From Accumulibacter sp. (GTDB lineage: Bacteria; Pseudomonadota; Gammaproteobacteria; Burkholderiales; Rhodocyclaceae): DNA of 5,733 bases. A program made the position numbers and the translations under genes. The stretch lies in assembly GCA_003538495.1 (NCBI GenBank), contig DPSD01000169.1, positions 490-6,222 of the forward strand, given 5' to 3'. The notes beneath the pieces are model-generated. The model ran no database searches and was not told where the DNA came from. It saw only the letters and a program-made list of their open reading frames with translations. This document shows positions 1-5,580 of this stretch, piece after piece; the stretch's first letter is position 1; the number at the start of each line of letters is the position of its first letter.

Positions 1-1632
1 CGCATGGCGACGACCATCAACGGATCGATTCCCGCACCGACCCTGCGTCTGCGCGAGGGCGACGAGGTCACCATCCGGGTGAGCAACCGCCTGCCGGTGG
101 CGACGTCAATCCACTGGCACGGGATCATCCTGCCCTATGAGATGGACGGCGTTCCCGGCATCAGCTATCCCGGTATCGCGCCGGGAGAGACCTTCACCTA
201 TCGCTTCCGCCTCGAGCAGAGCGGTACCTACTGGTACCACTCGCACTCCGGCATGCAGGAAATCACCGGCATGTACGGCGCGATCGTCGTTGAGCCGCGT
301 GACGGGGAAAGCATTCGTGCCGATCGCGACTACGTCGTGCAGTTGTCCGACTGGACCGACCAGGACCCAATGCAGGTCTTCGCCAAGCTGAAGACGCAGA
401 GCGACTACTACAACTACAATCAGCCGACAGCGGTCGAGTTCTTCCGCGACGCCTCGCGCGAAGGACTGCAGGCGGCGGTCGGCAAGCGCCAGATGTGGAA
501 CGAGATGCGCATGAGCCCGACCGACCTGGCCGATCTATCGGCGGCGGCGCTCACCTATCTGATGAACGGCACCACGCCGGCCGGCAACTGGACCGGGCTG
601 TTCCGCCCCGGTGAGCGCCTGCGCCTGCGCTTCATCAACGGGGCCGGCAACACCTTCTACGACGTGCGCATCCCAGGCCTCAAGATGACCGTCGTGCAAT
701 CCGACGGCATCGACGTCGAAGCGGTGAGCGTCGAGGAGTTCCGCTTCGGTCCCGGCGAAACCTACGACGTGATCGTCGAACCGAAGGACGACGCCTACAC
801 GATCTTCGCCCAGTCGATGGACCGTACGGGCTATGCCCGCGGAACGCTTGCCGTACGCGAAGGCCTGAATGCGACCGTTCCCGCGCTCGATCCAGCCGAG
901 TGGCTGACCATGGCCGACATGATGGGCGCCATGGGTGGCGGCACTGCCATGGCGGGAATGGGTGGCATGAATCATGGTGCCGGTGGAATGATGGACCACG
1001 GGGCGGGCGGAATGATGAATCACAGCTCCGGAGGCGCCATGCAGCACGGCGCGATGGCCATGGATCACAGCCAGCACGGCATGGCGATGGGCGGCCCGGC
1101 GGCGGCCAGCAGCACCGTCCGCCACGCGCGCACCGAGTACGGCCCGAGTACCGACATGCGCGTGGACATGCCGCGCACCAATCTCGACGACCCCGGCATC
1201 GGCCTGCGCGACAACGGCCGCCGGGTACTGACGCTGGCCGATCTGTCGACCATCGGTGGTCCGATGGATCCGCGCGGCGCCGAACGCGAGATCGAACTCC
1301 ATCTGACCGGCAACATGGAGCGCTACGCCTGGTCACTCGACGGCCTCGAATTCGGCAAGTCCACCCCGGTTCATTTCAACTTCGGCGAACGGCTGCGAGT
1401 CATCCTGCACAACGACACCATGATGACCCACCCGATGCACCTGCACGGTATGTGGAGCGAACTGGAATCGCCGGACGGCCGCTTTCAGGCGCGGCGCCAC
1501 ACCATTCCGGTACAGCCCGCGCAGCGCCTGAGCTTCCTGGTCACCGCCGACGCCCTCGGGCGCTGGGCCTGGCACTGCCACCTCCTGTTCCACATGGATG
1601 CGGGCATGTTCCGCGAAGTGGTGGTGACATGA
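1..1632 (+). CDS. copA: CopA-type multicopper oxidase, copper resistance, 5'-truncated by window edge
   Basis: Periplasmic multicopper oxidase of the CopA/PcoA copper-resistance family, which oxidises Cu(I) to the less toxic Cu(II) and binds extra copper. The frame is open from base 1, so 543 residues are visible; the ATG at base 4 lies inside a conserved stretch (ATTINGSIPAPTLR) and is not the start. The usual twin-arginine signal and first strands are therefore upstream. All four copper-ligand motifs are present, numbered from the first codon: HWHG (38-41), HSH (80-82), HPMHLHG (477-483) and the C-terminal HCHLLFH (525-531) with C526 as type 1 ligand and M536 as likely axial ligand. A Met/His-rich insert occupies about residues 304-365. 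copB follows with an overlapping frame, as in classical copAB operons. Family assignment is very secure; the exact substrate role is known from the family, not shown here. Confidence 0.96.
   Translation, partial: RMATTINGSIPAPTLRLREGDEVTIRVSNRLPVATSIHWHGIILPYEMDGVPGISYPGIAPGETFTYRFRLEQSGTYWYHSHSGMQEITGMYGAIVVEPRDGESIRADRDYVVQLSDWTDQDPMQVFAKLKTQSDYYNYNQPTAVEFFRDASREGLQAAVGKRQMWNEMRMSPTDLADLSAAALTYLMNGTTPAGNWTGLFRPGERLRLRFINGAGNTFYDVRIPGLKMTVVQSDGIDVEAVSVEEFRFGPGETYDVIVEPKDDAYTIFAQSMDRTGYARGTLAVREGLNATVPALDPAEWLTMADMMGAMGGGTAMAGMGGMNHGAGGMMDHGAGGMMNHSSGGAMQHGAMAMDHSQHGMAMGGPAAASSTVRHARTEYGPSTDMRVDMPRTNLDDPGIGLRDNGRRVLTLADLSTIGGPMDPRGAEREIELHLTGNMERYAWSLDGLEFGKSTPVHFNFGERLRVILHNDTMMTHPMHLHGMWSELESPDGRFQARRHTIPVQPAQRLSFLVTADALGRWAWHCHLLFHMDAGMFREVVVT
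967..1035 (+). repeat. Degenerate in-frame repeat coding for Met/His-Gly motifs in CopA
   Basis: Three successive imperfect units (967-987, 988-1011, 1012-1035) encode MNHGAGG, MMDHGAGG and MMNHSSGG. They form the core of a larger Met/His-rich segment running to about 1095. Such methionine motifs bind Cu(I) in CopA relatives. The in-frame 21-24 nt units suggest growth by tandem duplication, which is inference. Confidence 0.65.
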
Positions 1633-1658
1633 GCGCGTCAATCAGAACGGAGAACAGC

Positions 1659-2678
1659 ATGCCGCGATTCAAAACGCTAGCCGTAATCGTCGCCATGTTG
1701 GGTGCCGCCAACGCCTGGGCGCAGGACGGGCACGCCGGACATCACGGAGCCGCTCCCGCCGCTTCCGACACTCCTGCCGCGACGCAGACCATGCCGATGC
1801 AGGGGATGAGCCACGAGCAGCACCAGGGGCACGACGCCTCGCCGCCTGTCGCCGGGAAGGAGCCGATGAAGGCGACATCCCCTGCAAGTACCGCCGGCGA
1901 TATGGCGGGCATGGACCACGGTGACATGCAAATGCAGGGTGGCAGCGCCCCGGCCGACGCACGCGACCCGAACGCCTATTCGGACGGCTTCACCCTGGGC
2001 GAGGGCGAGTACGCGCTTCCCGGCCCGCGGCAACTGCGGCTGGCCGATGAGCACGTCTTCGGCGCCGTACTCTTCGACCGACTGGAGCGCGCCTACGGCC
2101 GTGACGGTGATGCCACTTCCTACGAGGGGCAGGCGTGGCTCGGTACGACCTACAATCGTCTGGTCATCAAGGCCGAAGGCGACTACGCCGACAGCCGGCT
2201 CGAGGACGCGCGCACCGAAGTGCTGTGGGGGCACGCCATCGCCAGCTACTGGGATTCGCAGTTCGGCGTGCGTTTCGATTCGGGAGAAGGCCCCGATCGG
2301 ACATGGGCCGCTTTCGGTGTGCAGGGGCTCGCTCCCTACTGGTTCGAGATGGACGCCACCGCCTACCTTGGCGAGCAGGGACGCACGGCGCTGCGCCTGA
2401 GCGCCGAGTACGAATTGTTGCTGAGCCAGCGCGTGGTACTGCAGCCGCGTATCGAGGCCAACCTCTACGGCAAATCCGACGAAGCGCGCGGTATTGGCAG
2501 CGGTCTCTCGGACGCCGTTGCCGGCCTGCGCCTGCGCTATGAGATCTCCCGTCAGTTCGCGCCCTACGTCGGCGTCGAATGGGCCGGGAAGTTCGGTCAG
2601 ACGGCCGACATTGCTCGCGCCGAGGGGGCGCCAAGAAATGAAACCCTGTGGGTTGCCGGGGTGCGCTTCTGGTTCTGA
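1659..2678 (+). CDS. copB: CopB outer-membrane copper resistance protein
   Basis: Outer-membrane copper-resistance protein of the CopB/PcoB family (339 aa), thought to bind or sequester copper at the cell surface together with CopA. I chose the ATG at 1659 because GGAG at 1649-1652 sits six bases before it and it gives a good signal peptide (MPRFK, hydrophobic core, cleavage likely after AWA at 21). An in-frame ATG at 1629, overlapping the copA stop as ATGA, would add ten polar residues before the signal. Mature residues 22 to about 95 are rich in His and Met (HAGHHG, MPMQGMSHEQHQGH, MAGMDHGDMQMQ). The rest, from about residue 105, shows alternating beta-strand patterns with many aromatic residues and ends in Phe (VRFWF), the usual last residue of outer-membrane barrels. 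Co-transcription with copA is inferred from the spacing. Confidence 0.95.
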   Translation: MPRFKTLAVIVAMLGAANAWAQDGHAGHHGAAPAASDTPAATQTMPMQGMSHEQHQGHDASPPVAGKEPMKATSPASTAGDMAGMDHGDMQMQGGSAPADARDPNAYSDGFTLGEGEYALPGPRQLRLADEHVFGAVLFDRLERAYGRDGDATSYEGQAWLGTTYNRLVIKAEGDYADSRLEDARTEVLWGHAIASYWDSQFGVRFDSGEGPDRTWAAFGVQGLAPYWFEMDATAYLGEQGRTALRLSAEYELLLSQRVVLQPRIEANLYGKSDEARGIGSGLSDAVAGLRLRYEISRQFAPYVGVEWAGKFGQTADIARAEGAPRNETLWVAGVRFWF

Positions 2679-2748
2679 GCGTCAACGAGCGATTTACAGC
2701 GAAATATCCCGACAACAGTGATTGACCCCAAGAAAAAAGGATTCAAGC

Positions 2749-3258
2749 ATGAACAAGCTACTCACTCTTCTCCTGCTGAGCGTAGTGCCTGCGCTGGCCG
2801 TGGCCGCCGGCGATCATCATGCGGGCGGCCACGCAACGCACATGCACGACGTGGCCGACATGCCTGGTGACCAGCACGCCTCGGCCTCCGGCCAGGCGGG
2901 TGACCCGGCCAAGGTCACGCGCACCATCCAGATGACCCTTGATGACTCGATGCGCTTCGTTCCCGACAAGATCACCGTCAAGGCAGGCGAGACGGTCCGT
3001 TTCTTCGTGAAGAACCAGGGCAAGCTGGCGCACGAACTGGTGCTGGGCTCGATGGCGGAGCTCAAGGAACACGCCGAGATGATGCGCAAGATGCCCGATA
3101 TGCAGCACGCCGAGGCCAACATGATCACTCTCAAGCCAGGACAGCGTGGCGGTTTGGTGTGGCAGTTCGGAGAGGCCGGGACGGTGGATTTTGCCTGTCT
3201 CATCCCGGGTCATCTTGAGGCCGGCATGGTCGGCAAGGTGGCTGTAACCAACAACTAG
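2749..3258 (+). CDS. copI: CopI-type periplasmic cupredoxin (blue copper protein)
   Basis: Small secreted cupredoxin (169 aa) resembling CopI/plastocyanin-azurin-like copper-tolerance proteins. The ATG at 2749 follows an AAGGATT ribosome-binding site and starts a signal peptide (MNKLLTLLLL, cleavage near AVAA at 19-20). The mature N-terminus is His-rich (GDHHAGGHATHMHD). The cupredoxin domain starts near residue 58 and carries a full type 1 copper ligand set: H95 (LAHEL), C150, H155 (CLIPGH) and M160. A loop at about 103-125 is unusually rich in Met and His (EMMRKMPDMQH) and may be a second Cu(I) site. It lies 70 bp after copB on the same strand, so it probably belongs to the copAB operon. 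The exact biochemical role (electron carrier or copper buffer) is not shown by the sequence; the symbol copI rests on domain, length and context. Confidence 0.88.
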   Translation: MNKLLTLLLLSVVPALAVAAGDHHAGGHATHMHDVADMPGDQHASASGQAGDPAKVTRTIQMTLDDSMRFVPDKITVKAGETVRFFVKNQGKLAHELVLGSMAELKEHAEMMRKMPDMQHAEANMITLKPGQRGGLVWQFGEAGTVDFACLIPGHLEAGMVGKVAVTNN

Positions 3259-3366
3259 ACGCGAACAGGATCAGCTGCGCAGACCACCACCAGGTCGCTT
3301 GCTCAATGTCCCAGGGTGCAAACCTCACAGCCAGCAAACGAAGTAGCTTGATTTTTCTCGTACTGC

Positions 3367-3391
3367 AAAAGCGGCCCCCGTAGGAGCCGCT
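3367..3391 (-). terminator. Likely rho-independent terminator of copK, UACG tetraloop
   Basis: Read on the minus strand, 3391-3383 pairs with 3378-3370 in a nine-base-pair GC-rich stem with one U-G wobble, closed by the loop UACG in a C-G context, one of the most stable tetraloops. The stem ends in U and three more U residues follow (3369-3367). It begins 28 bases after the copK stop codon. The U-run is short, so efficiency is uncertain. On the plus strand the wobble becomes a C-A mismatch and no U-run follows, so it fits copK better than copI. Confidence 0.6.
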
Positions 3392-3418
3392 GGTTAGTGG
3401 GCAGAGTTAGCCGTCTGG

Positions 3419-3706
3419 CTAGGCGCCTCTGTGGTCTTGTTTGAGCAGAGGCGCGAGCCGACCGACCTCATCGCCGTGCATGATCAGCTTTTGGCCGTCC
3501 TTGGTTTCCATCACGACGCCCTGTTCCATGCGCGTGGCGCGCCCGAGCTTGTCTTCCATGGCCATCTTGCCGCCCTTGAAGATGTACAGCGTCGAACCAT
3601 CCTTCATTGCGATCGTCTGCTCGGCTTGCGCGCGGGCAGCATTGTCGGCGATAGCAGACGCGGCGATGGCGCTCAGTGCGGCAGCCATCAATAGTTTTTT
3701 CAGCAT
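3419..3706 (-). CDS. copK: CopK periplasmic copper-binding protein
   Basis: Small periplasmic copper-binding protein of the CopK family (95 aa precursor, about 75 aa mature), known from the Cupriavidus metallidurans cop cluster, where it binds Cu(I) through methionines and then gains affinity for Cu(II). The ATG at 3704-3706 (minus) follows an AGGAG site. The signal peptide (MLKKLLMAAALSAIAASAIA) is probably cut before D21. By recalled alignment, the family methionines that ligate Cu(I) (28, 38, 44 and 54 in mature Cupriavidus CopK) correspond to M50, M60, M66 and M76 here, within FKGGKMAME, RMEQGVVMETKDG and KLIMHGDE. It lies downstream of the CzcE/CopH-like gene on the same strand and converges on copABI. 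There is a 111 bp gap between the two minus-strand genes, so it may also have its own promoter, but I see no clear one. Confidence 0.93.
   Translation of the reverse strand: MLKKLLMAAALSAIAASAIADNAARAQAEQTIAMKDGSTLYIFKGGKMAMEDKLGRATRMEQGVVMETKDGQKLIMHGDEVGRLAPLLKQDHRGA
3423..3454. repeat. Perfect 9-bp inverted repeat inside the 3' end of copK
   Basis: GCGCCTCTG at 3423-3431 is the exact reverse complement of 3446-3454, separated by 14 bases. It lies within the last dozen codons of copK, just before its stop. A second small stem, TAGCC at 3408-3412 with GGCTA at 3417-3421 and a 4-base loop, overlaps the stop codon. Together with the terminator-like stem at 3370-3391, the copK mRNA would end in three successive hairpins. 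Confidence 0.6.
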
Positions 3707-3747
3707 TTTCGTTCTCCTGGAGTTGATTGAAGTCGTATTGCGAAGTC

Positions 3748-3784
3748 TTCGTTCGGCACCCTGGTGGGCTTCGAGCCGAACGAA
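3748..3784. repeat. Perfect 10-bp inverted repeat between the CzcE/CopH-like gene and copK
   Basis: TTCGTTCGGC at 3748-3757 is exactly complementary in reverse to 3775-3784, with a 17-base spacer. On the plus strand a T5 run (3788-3792) follows three bases after the stem, so it could act as a rho-independent terminator for plus-strand transcripts running past copI and antisense through copK. On the minus strand no U-run follows; there it would be an intercistronic mRNA hairpin or an operator. Confidence 0.6.
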
Positions 3785-3801
3785 TGGTTTTTGCCTCGTT
3801 T

Positions 3802-3816
3802 ACGGGAGGCTCCCGT
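3802..3816. repeat. Short hairpin directly after the CzcE/CopH-like stop codon
   Basis: ACGGGA at 3802-3807 pairs with TCCCGT at 3811-3816 around a 3-base loop, one base beyond the minus-strand stop codon at 3818-3820. No U-run follows on either strand, so it is not a convincing terminator; it could protect the 3' end of the upstream message. Confidence 0.4.
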
Positions 3817-3817
3817 G

Positions 3818-4210
3818 TCAGCCACCGCTATAGGCAGCGCCTTCATTTACGTAGACCGTCACGTCCTGAGTACCCGGGAGGATCTTCGAAAGCGGAAATG
3901 GCCGGCTTCCGAGGGTGTCGAATGTCCAGGTGACGCTCTTGCCGTTGGCGTCGATGCGCACGGTCTCCATACGCGCGACGTTGAGGGCTTGGGTGCCGTT
4001 GTCGACCTGCAACGTGCGCGCAGCGACCCCGGGCGAAGCGTAGCCGTAGGCAGCCATCTGATTGCTTGTCGGCTGACCTTTGGATTCCTGAACATGCGTG
4101 AGCCAGTGCTCAATTTGAGTTTCGGAGTAATCCTGGTGAGCAAAGGCCGTTGTTGCGGCGGTGACGCTCAGGGCGGCGATCAGGGAAAATTTCGCCAATT
4201 TGTTTTTCAT
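3818..4210 (-). CDS. CzcE/CopH-family periplasmic metal-binding protein
   Basis: Secreted periplasmic protein (130 aa) resembling CzcE and CopH of Cupriavidus, small metal-binding proteins found in czc and cop clusters. The ATG at 4208-4210 (minus) is preceded by GGAGA with five-base spacing. The signal peptide has a basic start (MKNKLAK), a hydrophobic core and an A-F-A cleavage site at 22-24, giving a mature chain of 106 residues that begins with His25. Family-like features are AYGYASPGVAARTLQVDNGT, the NVARMETVRI segment, the VTWTFDTL core with FPLSKILPG, and the end VTVYVNEGAAYSGG. There is no Cys; His is confined to positions near the mature N-terminus (H25, H36, H40). It is the first gene of a minus-strand pair with copK, so copper handling is likelier than Co/Zn/Cd. 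I recognise the family by recalled pattern, not by search. Confidence 0.82.
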   Translation of the reverse strand: MKNKLAKFSLIAALSVTAATTAFAHQDYSETQIEHWLTHVQESKGQPTSNQMAAYGYASPGVAARTLQVDNGTQALNVARMETVRIDANGKSVTWTFDTLGSRPFPLSKILPGTQDVTVYVNEGAAYSGG

Positions 4211-4591
4211 GGTGTTCTCCGTGTGACATGGGTTGGATCACGCCGGACACCTCTTGTCCGACGCTGATGCCATCTTACGAGCGCCATGCCAACAGTCCGC
4301 TGACCGGGGAATGACATTCCGCTCATGCGTTTGTCACCCTGTCGACAACACGCTGCAGCGGTCATGACGGGTCTCGGTGTACGGTCAGTTCTGGGTCGCT
4401 CAAGTTGCCGGTGTTCGGTTCGTCAGGGTGGGTGAGTTGCGACTTCCGGGAGATGGCGCCGGCTCAGGGGAGCCAAGCGATCCGGCACTCGATCATGCGA
4501 TAGGGCAGTGCATACCGATGCCTCATGCTTTATCGATGCCAACGACGCTGGGGGCGATCAGAGTTTGCCGGCGGACACATGGAGAGAAAGT
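4211..4591. promoter_or_regulatory. Divergent non-coding region with palindromes, probable promoters for both flanking genes
   Basis: This 381 bp stretch separates the minus-strand CzcE/CopH-like gene from the plus-strand AhpD-like gene, and I see no credible gene in it. It holds several inverted repeats: CGGACA/TGTCCG (4244-4249 and 4255-4260, 5 bp spacer) about 35-50 bp before the minus-strand start; GGAATGACATTCC (4308-4320); TGTCGACA (4340-4347); CGCTGCAGCG (4351-4360); and GTCATGAC (4361-4368). TGAC/GTCA half-sites recur. A weak minus-strand -10-like hexamer TAAGAT lies at about 4274-4279, without a well-spaced -35, which would suit an activator-dependent promoter. CGATGCC is repeated at 4516-4522 and 4534-4540. 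No confident promoter for the plus-strand gene was found. Confidence 0.45.
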
Positions 4592-5176
4592 ATGGCTTTC
4601 GTTCGAACGTCACCGGATCATCGATTCCCCTGGTACGTCAGGCTCTTCTTCTGGAACCAGCGGCGGCGCTACGGTTCGGTGCTCGAGCCAGCAAGGCTGT
4701 GGGGCCGTACGCCCAGGGTATTTGCCGCCCTGGCCACGCTCTATGGCGCGCTCGACCGTCGGGCATCGCCGCTGAAGCCCGCTTTGCGATCTCTGGTGAC
4801 CGTGCGGGTGTCGCAGATCAACTGGTGCAAGTTCTGCGTGGACATCAATTCGGCGACCGTGCTGAAGCGCGGTGTGGATCCGGCGAAACTTGCCGAGCTC
4901 TCTTTGTTCGAGGACAGCACGAAGTTTTCCGAGGAGGAGAAAGCGGCGCTCGCGTATGCAGAAGCGATGACGTGGACTGAACGACAGACCACACCGGAGC
5001 ACTTCGCACGCCTACGCGCACACTTCGACGACGATGCCATCATCGAGCTGACGGCGCTGGTGGCGTTCCAGAATATGTCCAGCAAGTTCAATGCGGCACT
5101 TGGCGTTGAACCGCAGGGATTTTGCCCGACGGATGCGAAGGTGACAAATTCTGGGGATGTCTCGGGCGCTCGATAA
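4592..5176 (+). CDS. AhpD-like / carboxymuconolactone decarboxylase family protein
   Basis: Protein of 194 aa with the AhpD-like fold of the carboxymuconolactone-decarboxylase family, which includes small thiol-disulfide peroxidase partners and many uncharacterised enzymes. I chose ATG 4592 because GGAGAG lies at 4581-4586; an ATG 84 bp upstream in frame would add 28 residues without family character. The N-terminal 60 residues are basic and aromatic (WYVRLFFWNQRRRYG). The core motif is RSLVTVRVSQINWCKFCVDINSA, with redox-type CxxC at C79 and C82. In AhpD the motif is CxxCxxxH with a Glu twelve residues before the first Cys; here these positions are N86 and S67. A second helical half follows (SEEEKAALAYAEAMT, then IIELTALVAFQNMSSKFNAALGVEP). 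It stands between the copper genes and dmeRF with its own leader. A thiol-redox or detoxification role is inference; substrate unknown. Confidence 0.85.
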   Translation: MAFVRTSPDHRFPWYVRLFFWNQRRRYGSVLEPARLWGRTPRVFAALATLYGALDRRASPLKPALRSLVTVRVSQINWCKFCVDINSATVLKRGVDPAKLAELSLFEDSTKFSEEEKAALAYAEAMTWTERQTTPEHFARLRAHFDDDAIIELTALVAFQNMSSKFNAALGVEPQGFCPTDAKVTNSGDVSGAR

Positions 5177-5206
5177 ACGCTGGGTTCTAAAGCCGCAGGA
5201 ACGCAC

Positions 5207-5237
5207 GCCATCGGAGAGCTGCAAGTCATCCGGTGGC
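5207..5237 (+). terminator. Weak candidate terminator after the AhpD-like gene
   Basis: GCCATCGG at 5207-5214 can pair with CCGGTGGC at 5230-5237 in an eight-pair stem with one U-G wobble and a 15-base loop, followed by GGTTTCCCTTT. It lies 31 bases after the stop codon and just before the dmeR promoter. The loop is large and the T-run is broken, so this is tentative. Confidence 0.3.
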
Positions 5238-5246
5238 GGTTTCCCT

Positions 5247-5275
5247 TTGCGTCTGATACCATACCCCCCTATGCT
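5247..5275 (+). promoter_or_regulatory. dmeRF promoter with C6-tract operator in the spacer
   Basis: A plausible sigma-70 promoter has -35 TTGCGT (5247-5252), a 17 bp spacer and -10 TATGCT (5270-5275), 18 bp before the dmeR start. The spacer ends in CATA-CCCCCC-TATG (5260-5273), a six-base C tract flanked by a perfect 4-bp inverted repeat; a longer ACCATA/TATGGT pair (5258-5263 and 5275-5280) surrounds it. G/C tracts flanked by AT-rich inverted repeats are the known operator type of RcnR/CsoR-family repressors, so DmeR bound here would cover the -10 and repress its own operon until Ni or Co binds. Operator identity is inferred from this pattern and position. Confidence 0.72.
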
Positions 5276-5293
5276 ATGGTTTAGGGTTGGAGT

Positions 5294-5572
5294 ATGAGTC
5301 ATACCGTCCGTGAAAAATCCAAGCTGTTGGGCCGGGTGCGACGTATCCGGGGCCAGGTCGAGGCTTTGGAGCGTGCGCTCGATGCCGAGAAAGGCTGTGC
5401 CGAAGTCCTGCATCAAATCGCGGCGGTGCGCGGAGCCATCAATGGGCTGATGGCCGAGGTGCTCGAAGAGCATGTCCGCACGCACATTGCCGACCCTGAG
5501 ATCGGCAGCGATGCCGAACGAACGCAAGGCGCCGATGAGTTGATCGACGTTCTGCGCACCTACCTGAAGTGA
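5294..5572 (+). CDS. dmeR: DmeR, RcnR/CsoR-family Ni(II)/Co(II)-responsive repressor
   Basis: All-helical metal-sensing repressor of the CsoR/RcnR family (92 aa, normal length) that releases operator DNA when it binds cytoplasmic nickel or cobalt. Ligand positions known from E. coli RcnR are all present at the same residue numbers: H3, C35, H60 and H64. H3 requires the ATG at 5294, which settles the start; AGGG (5283-5286) and GGAG (5289-5292) lie just upstream. Other family features are RRIRGQVEALERAL, HQIAAVRGAINGLMAEVLEEH and the C-terminal DELIDVLRTYLK. The HCHH set separates it from copper-sensing CsoR (C-H-C) and formaldehyde-sensing FrmR. The dmeF start lies eight bases after its stop, so the two form an operon; autoregulation through the C6 operator is likely. 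This is the only regulator in the window and should not control the copper genes. Confidence 0.92.
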   Translation: MSHTVREKSKLLGRVRRIRGQVEALERALDAEKGCAEVLHQIAAVRGAINGLMAEVLEEHVRTHIADPEIGSDAERTQGADELIDVLRTYLK

Positions 5573-5580
5573 GAGCCACC

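Noticed and set aside
535..1302. Long open frame on the minus strand opposite copA, rich in His
   Set aside because: It is the reverse shadow of GC-rich copA; its His richness mirrors the Met (ATG/CAT) codons of the sense Met-rich insert, and it has no domain pattern or ribosome-binding site.
4..1632. ATG at base 4 as the true start of copA
   Set aside because: The frame is open through base 1, and the residues after this Met belong to the conserved first cupredoxin domain with no signal peptide; the start must lie upstream of the window.
1629..2678. copB start at the ATG overlapping the copA stop
   Set aside because: It adds ten polar residues before the signal peptide and has no good ribosome-binding site, while ATG 1659 has GGAG at proper spacing. 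Not fully excluded.
2722..3258. TTG at 2722 as the copI start
   Set aside because: It would put charged residues (TPRKKDSS) ahead of the signal peptide; ATG 2749 has a better ribosome-binding site.
3380..3392. GTAGGAGCCGC resembling the start of a Pseudomonas/Xanthomonas REP element
   Set aside because: Only one copy is seen, and the stem fits a copK terminator; a genome-wide count would be needed to call it a REP.
3431..3833. Plus-strand open frames opposite copK
   Set aside because: They are antisense shadows of copK, whose family match, signal peptide and ribosome-binding site are clear.
4516..4540. Direct repeat CGATGCC 18 bp apart as a possible attachment site or iteron
   Set aside because: Seven-base repeats at one spacing are easily due to chance, and no recombinase or replication gene is nearby.
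4508..5176. Longer form of the AhpD-like protein from ATG 4508
   Set aside because: The extra 28 residues show no family character, and GGAGAG before ATG 4592 supports the shorter form.
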